A stretch of DNA of 64,000 bases from Xanthomarina sp. F2636L (GTDB lineage Bacteria; Bacteroidota; Bacteroidia; Flavobacteriales; Flavobacteriaceae). The notes under the pieces were generated by a model. The model worked only from the letters and a program-made list of their open reading frames with translations, was not told the DNA's origin and ran no database searches. The position numbers and the translations under genes are program-made. Of the stretch, positions 46,801-55,418 are shown piece by piece; the stretch's first letter is position 1; every line of letters begins with the position of its first letter. Location: NCBI RefSeq assembly GCF_026410195.1, contig NZ_JAPMLM010000068.1:501001-565000 (forward strand). Direction: 5' to 3'.

Positions 46801-48957
46801 GCAGGTTCTGGAGCTAGTTCTTGTGGCACCAATGATTATTCCGACATTGGAATTTATGATTTTTCCACAGGAGTTCCTCCTTCATTAACCATACAGCCAA
46901 GCTTACCATCTAGCAGTTGCGACCTTACAGCAACCATTAGCGTAACGGCTACAGAAGGATTTCCTGGTGGAAATCCATTAGCATACCAATGGTATTATAG
47001 TGCTCCTGGAGATACAGGATGGACAGTTGTAACCAATGGTGCAATATATACAGGTGCTACAACAGATACTTTAAACATTTTAGATGCTTTAAACCTAAAT
47101 GATTTTCAATATTACTGTGAAGTCAGGGAAAATACTGCTACTTGTTATACTGCAAGTAATGCTGTACGCCTTCATACTGCTAGAACTATTTGGGATGGCA
47201 CAGACTGGACTAATTCTACGCCTCCAGATATTAATACTGTAGCGATTCTAAGGGGTGATTATACCACTGGCTTGGACGGCAGTTTTAGTGCCTGTCAATT
47301 AATAATAGATCCTACCTATGAGTTAACTATTTCTAATAATACTTATGTGGAGGTTGAAAACAATATTGATGTTGCAGGTGAAATATACGTAGATGCAAGT
47401 GGCTCCCTTGTTCAAATTAATGATTTGGGTACAATAACCCTAGCTAACGCTTCTGCTGTAAACACCTTATCTAAATATACACACCCACTTCAAAACTGGT
47501 ATGACTACACTTACTGGAGTTCTCCTCTAGAAGATGCTCAAATAGAAAATGCCTTATCTGATTCTAAAAGTAATAGACGTTTTATTTATCGTGCCAATTT
47601 ATTTAATGATTTATTAATTGAAAATGCTAATGATGGCACTTTTACTACTGGTCAGGATGATATAGACGATGATGGTAATGATTGGTTCAATCAACCTACT
47701 GGATCTATGATTCCAGGAGTTGGATATGCTGCAACACATAATAACGTTGGATTTAATTCAGGGCAATCTTATCAATATATATTTGAAGGTAATTTGGCCT
47801 CAGGTGGCGCATTTAATAATGGACCTATAAACGTAGATATTTATAACGACCAAGCTGTGCCTTATAAAAACTGGAATTTAATTGGTAACCCATATCCTTC
47901 GGCTATTAGCGCACAAGAGTTTTTTACTCATACATCCTCATTTTTAGAAGGGGTTATTTATTTCTGGTCACACTATACCAATCCAGATCCTGATGCTCCT
48001 GGTAATCAATACTTAAATTTCTCACAAGACGATTATGCTATGCTTAATTTAGTGGGAGGTGTTGCCACAGGGCATAGCCCAATAAGTGGACCTTCTAGAA
48101 TTCCAAACGGTTACATTGCTTCTGGACAAAGCTTTTTTGTTATTGCCAACAAATCATATACAGGAAGCTCCGGTTTTACTAGTCAACCAGTTTTTAATAA
48201 TGCTATGCGTGTTACTGACAATAATGACCAGTTTTTTAGAACTAGTGCTTACGAAAATAAAATATGGGTAAACCTATCTTCAGACAACGGCGCTTTTAAT
48301 CAAGTGCTTATAGGTTACGTACAAGGAGCTACAGATGGTGTTGACGGTATGCATTTTGATGCTGAAAGAAATTTATCATCTGGTGCAAATGCTGTTTTAT
48401 ATTCATTGATTTTAGATTCTAATAAAAAGTTTGCTATTCAAGCAAAAGAACCTAATAGCTTAACTTTAGAAGAAATTATTCCTTTAGGTTTTTACACATC
48501 TATAGATGAAGCAACGCTTTATAAATTATCCGTTCAGCAATTAGAAGGTGACTTCATGACCGAAAATACCGTTTACCTAAAAGATAAATTACTGAATATA
48601 ATACATGATTTAAGTGCTAACGATTACTCTTTCACTTCAGAAACCGGAGAGTTTAACGACCGTTTTGAAATTGTTTTTAGAGATTCGTTCTTATCTATTC
48701 ATGACCAAGAACTTTCTGCCAATAACATCACGATTATAGAGCTTCAAAATGGTGATGTACAATTTAAAGTACCTAATGCCTACGAGATAAGGTCTGTTGA
48801 CATTATCGATCTTTTAGGACGAACTATATATAGATTAAAAGGAAATAGTTCTACTGAAACTTACAACCTTTCTAACTTAAGTCAAGCTACTTATATTGCT
48901 AAGATTAGCTTATCTAACGGACAAGTGATAAGTAAAAAGGCTGTGAAACGGAAATAG
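43849..48957 (+). CDS. Large T9SS-secreted multidomain surface protein
   Basis: This 1702-residue protein has a signal peptide (KYSLVFAAFLCFVLSGFGQ). Domains in rough order are a jelly-roll-like N-terminal region (to about 195), two InlB B-repeat-type units (TQAIGGTITPGTTSVTTGDDQAF and SAGANGSISPAGVTNINCGTD) to about 345, a second jelly-roll, two choice-of-anchor D-like Ig repeats (about 485-725), an IPT/TIG-like domain (about 730-805), a lamin-tail domain (IFISEITDATLGGLTYIELYN, about 815-1000), an Ig-like domain and a long C-terminal region. It ends with a type A sorting domain (VDIIDLLGRTIYRLKG to SKKAVKRK). No catalytic motif was found; adhesion or matrix function is an inference. Confidence 0.87.
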   Translation: MIKKYSLVFAAFLCFVLSGFGQVTIFDADFSNNGDGFTAHTSSSPPATGPASVGPFGTSPNSWNLSYVSTPATDGSDNTFEVIDGVLESDDWGGQGIFQSQTIDVSAMSSVNIIANSVNSGANDNNFIYFYILDGGTRVETSNYSTIDGDPLLYSILNLDVSSASTLIVGFEFSENGGGDGYNTFSYVVEGTPASGNIITVTQAIGGTITPGTTSVTTGDDQAFTATPDACYTFTNWIVDGSNAGSANPYTFTNVTTDHTITAVFTIDTFNITASAGANGSISPAGVTNINCGTDQTYTITADSGYAVDDVLVDGVSVGAVTSYDFINVTGAHTISVSFVVYTGPCASESFVNVNNDTSGTYLTKNWEGDNGIYWTANDARSDEDLNGNEAIMLRNGSLTNDTSFSGGCGVITFDYARVFSNNSTLQVYINGIQYGGDIAVTSTTSTTFTATINVPGPIDVELSNSGNRTLINNLSWTCYTGTPNPELQLVDDLGSDQNCGYTIDFGTLGSNFGTTDLTFDIENFGTVDLDISSFGIAGANPGDFSIISPAAPFTVIPGASQTVTVQFAPTGNGTRTAELTINNNDVDESACTVNLTGEGVTPTPEIRVETNSGNNIPDGAGIAPAYNNTFAATIEGQTSASKTYLIVNLGTGALDLSSITVSTTEFVITSNPAPISLAPGDSAPVLIAFSPSTPGVKNATVTINNNDSDENPFTFAVRGTGICGSSSMTSTPGSGPVGTVITLTDLSEDISTATVTLNGTPLTVTAISNNEIEVTVPTGAQTGNLIVTNSFGCSSSFPFSVIDSQIGGCEGSATLADIFISEITDATLGGLTYIELYNGTGSAVNLSGYSLGIYSNGETTPSNSINLTGSIAHNTTFVAAIGATTNPQPNNSCPSNGNGELADIISYVGGINKKNNEHDAIRLLKASGTVVVDEFGVHESSNWMDSLHTTISGDRGFNFRRLNTASPLPNNNFDDNDWLIIDWAGSGASSCGTNDYSDIGIYDFSTGVPPSLTIQPSLPSSSCDLTATISVTATEGFPGGNPLAYQWYYSAPGDTGWTVVTNGAIYTGATTDTLNILDALNLNDFQYYCEVRENTATCYTASNAVRLHTARTIWDGTDWTNSTPPDINTVAILRGDYTTGLDGSFSACQLIIDPTYELTISNNTYVEVENNIDVAGEIYVDASGSLVQINDLGTITLANASAVNTLSKYTHPLQNWYDYTYWSSPLEDAQIENALSDSKSNRRFIYRANLFNDLLIENANDGTFTTGQDDIDDDGNDWFNQPTGSMIPGVGYAATHNNVGFNSGQSYQYIFEGNLASGGAFNNGPINVDIYNDQAVPYKNWNLIGNPYPSAISAQEFFTHTSSFLEGVIYFWSHYTNPDPDAPGNQYLNFSQDDYAMLNLVGGVATGHSPISGPSRIPNGYIASGQSFFVIANKSYTGSSGFTSQPVFNNAMRVTDNNDQFFRTSAYENKIWVNLSSDNGAFNQVLIGYVQGATDGVDGMHFDAERNLSSGANAVLYSLILDSNKKFAIQAKEPNSLTLEEIIPLGFYTSIDEATLYKLSVQQLEGDFMTENTVYLKDKLLNIIHDLSANDYSFTSETGEFNDRFEIVFRDSFLSIHDQELSANNITIIELQNGDVQFKVPNAYEIRSVDIIDLLGRTIYRLKGNSSTETYNLSNLSQATYIAKISLSNGQVISKKAVKRK

Positions 48958-49087
48958 GGTTTGTTGTTTAGTTCTCTGAAACTACAGATGAACAAGTGTT
49001 GCATGAATGCGATTAGCTAAATGAGGTTTCGATAGTCTATTCTTTATGAAATAATAGAGTATACGATGTTGATTTAGGCACTTCGAC

Positions 49088-49127
49088 AAGCTCAGTGTGA
49101 CACATATTAGAAAAGCTCCGTGTGACA
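49088..49127. repeat. Duplicated 15-base interspersed-type motif
   Basis: AAGCTCAGTGTGACA (49088-49102) and AAGCTCCGTGTGACA (49113-49127) differ at one base and are 25 bases apart. The first copy is preceded by ACTTCGAC, a string I recall as frequent in Bacteroidota intergenic repeats. Confidence 0.7.
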
Positions 49128-49193
49128 AATTAAGGCTGACGGCCTAGTGATAAATAAATGCAGGCAAGATTTTGTGACATATCACGTTTTAAA

Positions 49194-49240
49194 CTAATAA
49201 AAAAGCCTCTATAATAATATGGTAGAGACTTTTTTATTAG
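49194..49240. terminator. Terminator-like hairpin
   Basis: CTAATAAAAAAGCCTCTA and TAGAGACTTTTTTATTAG pair over 18 positions with one mismatch around an 11-base loop. It contains internal A and T tracts, so it could stop transcription from either side. It is about 236 bases after the cargo gene stop. Confidence 0.65.
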
Positions 49241-49309
49241 TTTAATTAGATATCTATAAACAGGCCTGTACTAAATAATCTTTTTATACATTCAAAAAAT
49301 TACTGGTCT

Positions 49310-49338
49310 TTTCTTTTTTGCATTGCCCAAAAAAGAAA
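49310..49338. repeat. Perfect 11-base-pair A/T hairpin
   Basis: TTTCTTTTTTG and CAAAAAAGAAA pair perfectly around CATTGCC. It forms the left edge of the structured element that continues to about 49525. Confidence 0.75.
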
Positions 49339-49398
49339 CAAACCTGCCGGCAGGCAGGAAAGTCTAGGCTTACGAACACTTATCTAAATTTATCATTC

Positions 49399-49484
49399 AA
49401 CGTCTAAATTTTAGAAACTCGCTTGACAAATATTGCTTGATTCAAAATTTGGCTTGCTCAAACAGACTAAAATTTCACGACGTT
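49399..49484. repeat. Long imperfect inverted repeat
   Basis: AACGTCTAAATTTTAG (49399-49414) and CTAAAATTTCACGACGTT (49467-49484) pair except for a small internal bulge. The 52-base loop has three GCTTG repeats. It could form an RNA hairpin or be an element end. Confidence 0.65.
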
Positions 49485-49582
49485 TTCATGTCAAATTTTA
49501 CGCTAAATCTTCGATAGGCCAATAATGAGAATGCTTATAAACAACTCATATAAAATAAAAAATCCTTTAGGATGCTTCTGAT

Positions 49583-51997
49583 CTATAAATTATAGATTAA
49601 AGACACTATTAAATTTCTTCCCGGAGAAGCAATTCCAGACGAATAGGTTTTATAACGTTGGTCTGTAATATTCTCTAAACTAGCTACTATAGTTGCCGAC
49701 TTGGTAATTTGATATTGAGTTCTTAAATTTAAGGTGGACCAAGATGGCGAATATGGATTTCCATTATCGTCTAAGGCATACATATAGTCTTTATCCTGCT
49801 CTGAAGGTGCTAATTGATAAAAAGACATTTCACTATTGTATTCGGCAAAGGCATCTACAAGAAACTTATTTTTTTCCCAAATTAAATGGGTGTTCCCAAA
49901 GTTAGGAGCGACATGTCTGATAGGAATTTCTTCTCCATTTTCATCTTCTTTTCCTCCAGTAACACTATATTGAGATACTAATTTTAATTGCTTAGAAAGG
50001 TTTAAACGCACTCCAGCTTCAAAACCATAAATCTTAGCATCTGAGGCATTTTGAATGGCTTGCACGTTGCTTAATTCGCCATCGTACATAATTTCTGTTT
50101 CTCCATTAAGACTGTAATCTTGTCTTACTAAAGCATCATCTAAATAGGTATAATAAGTTGCTAAATCGACAATGACCACATTATCAAAATTTAGAGTTAA
50201 ACCTAACTCTCCTCCATAGGCATATTCTGATTTTAAATCTGGATTAGGAACAACCACCGAACCTGGCTCGGAATCGAACACCTTACCAATATCGTCTATA
50301 TTTGGCGCTCTAAATGCTGTGGATACATTAAATCGCCATTGAATAACGTCATTAGGCAACCAACTAATTCCTGCAGAACCTGTTAAGGCTCCAAAATTTA
50401 AATTGGTTTCAGCAAAAGGTAAGTTAAGATATTGATTGTTTTCAGTAAAGTCTGCATGCATTAAAATATAATTGTAACGCAAACCAGATTGTAATACAAA
50501 TGTCTCACTAGGCTTAAATTTGACATTTGTGTAAGCAGCCATAGATTGCCAAGTAGAACCATTTGGATATCTTGAAACGGTTGGTTCCGTATTATTTGTT
50601 TCTGTGTTTAAGGCTTCCCCTGTAGATTTTACTTTATTATAGACATATTCTACTCCATAAAATAAGTCTGTTTTTGGAGATAATAATTTTTCAAAATCGG
50701 CATTAAAAGAATAAGCATCCACGGCTTCTTCTCTAATATCTTTAATCACTTTTTGGTAGTCTCTATCGTTTCTACTTTCTTTAAAGTTTTGATATGCCAA
50801 GGTGGTTTGTACTTTGTCGTACAAATTTGAACTGCTACTTACTTTTGTCATTTGTAGATTTCCCATAAACCACTCTTGTGGTCCATAATACCATTCGGCA
50901 GAGCGTAACTCATCTCCACGATATCTTATAAGTCTGTCGTATCTCGAGTAATCTGATGTTGTAGAATAAACCAAGCCTAAGTCAAAACTTAAATTGTCCT
51001 GTGGTTCAAACCGTACTTTTTGCATGAAGTTTACTTGGTTGTAACCAGTAGGTACCTGTATTTTAGGATTATCGTTTATAACGGTTTGGTCTACCCCGCT
51101 TTCAGTAATAACATATTCTGGTCTTAAATAATCATCAGGACCACGACTTCCCATTCGCAGATTATCGAAATCTGAATAGGTAAAACTGGTTAAAAACGCC
51201 CATTTTTTCAATCCGAAATTTAAATCTAAATGCCCCGTTTTTTCTTCATTTGCAGTCGCATATCTCGCTACGGCATTGGCTTTGAAATACATAGTATCTG
51301 AATAGGATAATTGGGCTTTTTTGGTATAAAAACTCATCACGCCACCAATAGCATCACTTCCGTAAACTACAGAACCTGCACCTAAAGTTATTTCGGTGTT
51401 TTGTATGGTAAAAGGATCGATAGAGATAACATTTTGAAGGTTTCCACTTCTGAAAATAGCGTTATTCATTCTTACTCCATCGACTGTAAGTAATAACCTG
51501 TTGGTTGAGAATCCTCTAATCATAGGACTTCCTCCACCAAGTTGGCTTTTTTGAATAAACACATTTCCAGAGCTCTCTAGTAAATCGGCACTAGTTTGTG
51601 GGTTTGAGATTTGAATTTCTCTGGCATCGATACCAATAATTTTTTGAGGAATATCTCTTTTGCTTTGCTCGAATTTTGAAGCTGAAATAACCACTTCATC
51701 TAAACCTTCAATTTTTGGTTCTAATAAAACGGTATGATTGTTAGCTATAATGGCAGATTTGGTTGTGGTTAATTTAACATGTAGAAAATCTTCGAAATAG
51801 ATTTTTTCGGAATCTGAAAAAGAGCTTAAAGAGGCCATCCCATCAAAATTGGTAATAACTATGATGGTCTTTGCCTGGTTATAAATACTAACTCCTGGGA
51901 TAGGAAGTCTAGACTCGCTTTCTAGCACTCTAATTTCCTGGGCTTGAATGGACATAGCAAAGCAAAGCCATAGGCCTAAGGTGAAAAATAATCTCAT
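49583..51997 (-). CDS. TonB-dependent receptor, haem/haemoglobin type
   Basis: This 804-residue outer-membrane receptor has a signal peptide (MRLFFTLGLWLCFAMSIQAQ), a short carboxypeptidase-regulatory-like region (about 22-95), a plug (VVISASKFEQSKRDIPQKI, GGSPMIRGFSTNRLLLTVDGVRMN, LGAGSVVYGSDAIGGVM) and a 22-strand-type barrel. The barrel contains FRAPNIDDIGK and later NPDLKSEYA, which resemble the FRAP/NPNL box of haem and haemoglobin receptors. This supports iron or haem uptake, but ligands vary in Bacteroidota. It starts 16 bases after recO, so it is the last gene of a porZ-recO unit. Confidence 0.88.
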   Translation of the reverse strand: MRLFFTLGLWLCFAMSIQAQEIRVLESESRLPIPGVSIYNQAKTIIVITNFDGMASLSSFSDSEKIYFEDFLHVKLTTTKSAIIANNHTVLLEPKIEGLDEVVISASKFEQSKRDIPQKIIGIDAREIQISNPQTSADLLESSGNVFIQKSQLGGGSPMIRGFSTNRLLLTVDGVRMNNAIFRSGNLQNVISIDPFTIQNTEITLGAGSVVYGSDAIGGVMSFYTKKAQLSYSDTMYFKANAVARYATANEEKTGHLDLNFGLKKWAFLTSFTYSDFDNLRMGSRGPDDYLRPEYVITESGVDQTVINDNPKIQVPTGYNQVNFMQKVRFEPQDNLSFDLGLVYSTTSDYSRYDRLIRYRGDELRSAEWYYGPQEWFMGNLQMTKVSSSSNLYDKVQTTLAYQNFKESRNDRDYQKVIKDIREEAVDAYSFNADFEKLLSPKTDLFYGVEYVYNKVKSTGEALNTETNNTEPTVSRYPNGSTWQSMAAYTNVKFKPSETFVLQSGLRYNYILMHADFTENNQYLNLPFAETNLNFGALTGSAGISWLPNDVIQWRFNVSTAFRAPNIDDIGKVFDSEPGSVVVPNPDLKSEYAYGGELGLTLNFDNVVIVDLATYYTYLDDALVRQDYSLNGETEIMYDGELSNVQAIQNASDAKIYGFEAGVRLNLSKQLKLVSQYSVTGGKEDENGEEIPIRHVAPNFGNTHLIWEKNKFLVDAFAEYNSEMSFYQLAPSEQDKDYMYALDDNGNPYSPSWSTLNLRTQYQITKSATIVASLENITDQRYKTYSSGIASPGRNLIVSLIYNL

Positions 51998-52013
51998 GTT
52001 GGTTAATTAAAAA

Positions 52014-52736
52014 TTATGAATTAAATACTTGATTAAAAATTTGCAAAGATTGAGGTTTTTTAAACCCTTCCAAATGCAATTCAAAATATAAAAGCATCAT
52101 TTTTAAAAATGATTGCCTTTGATTTGAGTTGATTTTAATAGCGTTTAACTCATCAAAATTTGTGCCTAACAGGTCTTTTAGAAGAATTATATTTTCACCT
52201 GTAATAGTATAGATATTTGTTTTATTCTTTTCGAACCTGCCTTCCTGTAAATTAAACCAGGTTTCGTTATTCTTAGCCTGTTCTGGAAAGAACCCTAAAT
52301 GTTTGGTCAGTTTTAGTAAAAAGAGCAAGTGAAAGTTAGCATATTCATTGTTGGTATCTAACCATTGGAGTGTGGTTTCCAAATAACTGAACAGAGTGTC
52401 GTTTCGCTCTTCTTCTTTTAAAGTACCTGCAAGTGTTTCGGCTAAAAAAAAAGCAATAGATCCTTTAATAACATGGGTTTGCAAACTAGCATACATATAA
52501 TGTATTTTTACTTCTTTTACCTCCTGTAAAGATCTATTGTTTTTATGCAGTGTCACTAACTGCAATTGTGATAGTAATTGAAAATATGCTGTCTTCGAGT
52601 GTCCTTTTTTAGAACTTGAAACGTTTCTTAAAATATAACTTACAATACCAAACTTTTGAGTGTAACATGTAACAATTAAATCGTTATCTCTATACTTTAT
52701 TTTAGATAAAACAATGGCATTAGTAGTTATTAGCAT
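52014..52736 (-). CDS. recO: DNA repair protein RecO
   Basis: RecO loads RecA onto gapped DNA with RecR. The 240-residue protein has an N-terminal OB fold (MLITTNAIVLSKIKYRDNDLIVTCYTQKFGIVSYILRNV) and a helical C-terminal region. The zinc-binding cysteines found in some RecO proteins are not obvious, which is common in this phylum. Its start overlaps the porZ stop by one base (TAATG), indicating translational coupling. Confidence 0.93.
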   Translation of the reverse strand: MLITTNAIVLSKIKYRDNDLIVTCYTQKFGIVSYILRNVSSSKKGHSKTAYFQLLSQLQLVTLHKNNRSLQEVKEVKIHYMYASLQTHVIKGSIAFFLAETLAGTLKEEERNDTLFSYLETTLQWLDTNNEYANFHLLFLLKLTKHLGFFPEQAKNNETWFNLQEGRFEKNKTNIYTITGENIILLKDLLGTNFDELNAIKINSNQRQSFLKMMLLYFELHLEGFKKPQSLQIFNQVFNS

Positions 52737-55087
52737 TATCTCACCACCATTAATTTTATAACTTTAGTTTCGAAAGATTCTAAATCGGATAACATTACTA
52801 GATAAACACCGGAAGCCACCGTGTTATTCCCTAAGTTTTTTCCATTCCAATAAGCAGTTCCTCCATCAATTTCTAAATTATATCCTTTATAACGCGAATT
52901 TGTATTAGATTGGGCTTCGGCTACCAAGTTACCTTCTATATCGGTAATTTTGACGTTCATATTTTCAGTGATCCCTCTTATTTTAACTTTTTTATCGGCC
53001 ATATTAAAATCTGGTCGAACCGGATTTGGAAAGATAAAAGCATTCTCTAGAGTAGTTTCTGTTTGAGACCCTCCAGAACCAAAGGATACTAATCCTTTAT
53101 CTGTAGCTATATATACGATTCCATTAGCTTGGTCAATAGCAACATCTACAACATCGTTAGTTGGCAAGGGCGAATTATCTTTCGTAAAATGATAAATGGT
53201 TTCTTGTCCATCTGAAGAAAAATAATATAATCCTGCACCTATAGTTGCTATCCATTTGTTGTTTGAACCATCTACCTCAATATCTGAAACATAGGTTTGA
53301 AACAAAAGTTCTTGTGGAAGACCATCGTCTAAAATAATAATGGATTGTGCCTCTATTGCTGGATCTGAAAAAAAACCTGCTGTATTATACAAGACTCTTA
53401 ATCCACTGATAGTTCCTATCCAAATTTGATTTCTTTTATCTATGGCTAAAGCTGAAACAAATGCTGTAGGCATATTTTGTTCTTCGGTGTATAAGCTTCG
53501 TAAGCTAACGCCACTCCTATTATTAAAACCTATAAGACCATTTTTATATCCACCAATCCATTTGGTGCCATTCTCATCAATTTCAATATCGCTGTAACCC
53601 CATTCTCCTTCTAAGGCGTCGGGGATTAAATCGGTAAAATCAAAGCTATTCCACTGACCAGAATTTGGATCATAAGACACTAAAGGTTTTGCTACTCTTG
53701 CTGTCATGCTCCACAAAACACCGCTTTCATCAAAAGTAGAAGCACTAACTCTAATATTTTTATAATTAGGTGCCCCTGGAATTACTAATGATCTTAATGC
53801 ACTATTACTTTCATCGTATAAAACAGTAGGAGAATCATTATTAACTTCAATTATCCCAGCAATGAACGAACTTATAAATACTTGCTGATTATTAAATGGG
53901 TTTACTGAAATTTTATTTAAATTTTTAGCTCCTAAAACACTATCGTATGGAACATTCACCCAAGCTTCATCAATAAGATGACTAAACCCACGTTCTCTAT
54001 TAGGTGCTGGATTATACGTTAAGTTATAATCCCCGAAAGTTACCCAGAGATTGTTTGGAGTTGTTTGTACTGCAAATGAATAATTTAATAAGGGACCATC
54101 TGGGTGAAGTTCTAAAAATTCAACTGGGTTTATATACTCTGTTTTTAGAAGACCATAATCTACAGTCCCTATATAAATATAATTATCTTTCTTGGTAGCA
54201 ACTGTAAATTCAGTATTATACTCTTCAGGAATAGGGATCTCTAACTCTTCTTCAAAATCACTATTATAAATATATAAAACACTATTTGTGGTTACAAAAA
54301 TTTTATTTTCTATAATTCTATAATCTAAAACAGGCGAAGGAATAATTGTTACTAATTCAACTCCAGTATCGTTTACCTTAAAAACTCTCCTATCACCTCT
54401 CATAGCATAAACATAACCTTCATCTGTAGATTGAATCCCAAGGTAGTTACGATTAGACACGACATACTCCCATTCTTGAAAATCAATAAGATTTGGATTA
54501 TCTATTAAGGCTCTTTTAAATCCCATGCCACTATAACAAGCTGTGTAAATATATCCATCTACTATTGTTGTTTGTTTTACTTTAACTTGTGTACCACCAT
54601 CCCCGATATAATACGTATCTCCAAATTCAAGTCTGGACATATCGTAAACTGAAATACCATAATCAGTAGAGATATAAACAAACTCATTATATTCTTCAAA
54701 ATAATTAATCATTTTATTACTTGGAGGAATTGTTGGTTTATCTAATATATCAACAACAGTTAAAATGTTATCATCATTATCTAATGCAATTTCAATAAGT
54801 CCATTTGAATAACCTATAATTAGCATTTCATAAGCTTCACTATAATATATAGCGGAAATTTCATCACCTGAAAGTCCATTAATAGTAGAAAGAGATTCTA
54901 TTTCGTAAGAATTTATATCATAAGAAAAAACGGCATTTTCTGCAGCTACATAAATTTTTCCGTTACCTTGGCTAACATCTTTTACATTTAAATAAGAAAA
55001 ATGTCCTTTCCAAAGTGCTGAATAATCTTGCGCTATTAGAACTATTGGACATAATAAAACAAATATTAAGAAGATTCTTTTATTCAT
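52736..55087 (-). CDS. porZ: PorZ-like T9SS surface beta-propeller protein
   Basis: From the ATG at 55087 the protein is 783 residues with a signal peptide (MNKRIFLIFVLLCPIVLIAQ); a start at 55108 would add seven residues. Two-component-regulator-type propeller repeats fill most of it (GKIYVAAENAVFSYD, YIYIGTVDYGLLKTE, GTKWIGGYKNGLIGF, NQIWIGTISGLRVLYN, NKWIATIGAGLYYF, GIVYIATDKGLVSFG). The C-terminus has a T9SS-like beta domain (AFIFPNPVRPDF to ETKVIKLMVVR). The layout matches PorZ, the T9SS attachment-complex protein that delivers anionic LPS to the sortase PorU. Linkage to recO also fits. No histidine kinase is attached. Confidence 0.82.
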   Translation of the reverse strand: MNKRIFLIFVLLCPIVLIAQDYSALWKGHFSYLNVKDVSQGNGKIYVAAENAVFSYDINSYEIESLSTINGLSGDEISAIYYSEAYEMLIIGYSNGLIEIALDNDDNILTVVDILDKPTIPPSNKMINYFEEYNEFVYISTDYGISVYDMSRLEFGDTYYIGDGGTQVKVKQTTIVDGYIYTACYSGMGFKRALIDNPNLIDFQEWEYVVSNRNYLGIQSTDEGYVYAMRGDRRVFKVNDTGVELVTIIPSPVLDYRIIENKIFVTTNSVLYIYNSDFEEELEIPIPEEYNTEFTVATKKDNYIYIGTVDYGLLKTEYINPVEFLELHPDGPLLNYSFAVQTTPNNLWVTFGDYNLTYNPAPNRERGFSHLIDEAWVNVPYDSVLGAKNLNKISVNPFNNQQVFISSFIAGIIEVNNDSPTVLYDESNSALRSLVIPGAPNYKNIRVSASTFDESGVLWSMTARVAKPLVSYDPNSGQWNSFDFTDLIPDALEGEWGYSDIEIDENGTKWIGGYKNGLIGFNNRSGVSLRSLYTEEQNMPTAFVSALAIDKRNQIWIGTISGLRVLYNTAGFFSDPAIEAQSIIILDDGLPQELLFQTYVSDIEVDGSNNKWIATIGAGLYYFSSDGQETIYHFTKDNSPLPTNDVVDVAIDQANGIVYIATDKGLVSFGSGGSQTETTLENAFIFPNPVRPDFNMADKKVKIRGITENMNVKITDIEGNLVAEAQSNTNSRYKGYNLEIDGGTAYWNGKNLGNNTVASGVYLVMLSDLESFETKVIKLMVVR

Positions 55088-55227
55088 ACTTACCTTTAAA
55101 CTTTTCAAATATATCTATATATAACGAGTTTTAGAATAAAAACATATAAATAGAATAAAAAAACATCTATTTTATTTTTCATTTAGATAAATTAAATCGT
55201 CTTGAATTATTTTGTTAATTAATCTAA

Positions 55228-55235
55228 CAAATATA
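55228..55235 (-). promoter_or_regulatory. Putative -7 box upstream of porZ
   Basis: On the minus strand this reads TATATTTG, an exact consensus match. It would give a leader of about 135 bases before the 55087 start. No -33 element is seen at standard spacing. Confidence 0.4.
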
Positions 55236-55354
55236 AGTTATCTTTAAAATTAAAATATTTTTTTGTTTTTTCGCAATGCATATTGAAGAATAAATTATTA
55301 GATTTAGCTTAATAAAGTTAAAAACCATCTTAATCTTGCATTTTGTCTGATTTA

Positions 55355-55385
55355 TTTGGTGGTTTATCGAGTTTTTATATATTTG
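55355..55385 (+). promoter_or_regulatory. Promoter of the beta-barrel gene at 55419
   Basis: TTTG at 55355-55358, a 19-base spacer and TATATTTG at 55378-55385 match both Bacteroidota promoter boxes. The start codon is 33 bases downstream. Confidence 0.75.
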
Positions 55386-55418
55386 TTTATTATTATGCTC
55401 TAATTATCGAATGCTTAT

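Larger units (their letters stand above)
48958..49582. other. Repeat-bearing intergenic region after the large cargo gene
   Basis: This 625-base stretch has no supported gene. From left to right it holds a near-identical 15-base direct repeat (49088-49102 and 49113-49127), a terminator-like hairpin (49194-49240), and a structured element from about 49290 to 49525 with an A/T hairpin, a CCTGCCGGCAGG palindrome and a long imperfect inverted repeat. I recall similar sequence in other flavobacterial genomes, but could not check this. Confidence 0.55.
55088..55418. other. Divergent promoter region of porZ and the barrel gene
   Basis: This 331-base, very AT-rich gap contains a minus-strand -7 match for porZ and a good plus-strand promoter for the barrel gene. 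I see no RNA gene, long repeat or supported small coding frame in it. Confidence 0.6.

Noticed and set aside
49194-49240. Small RNA gene between the cargo gene and the haem receptor
   Set aside because: The hairpin looks like a terminator, but I found no convincing promoter for an independent transcript ending there.
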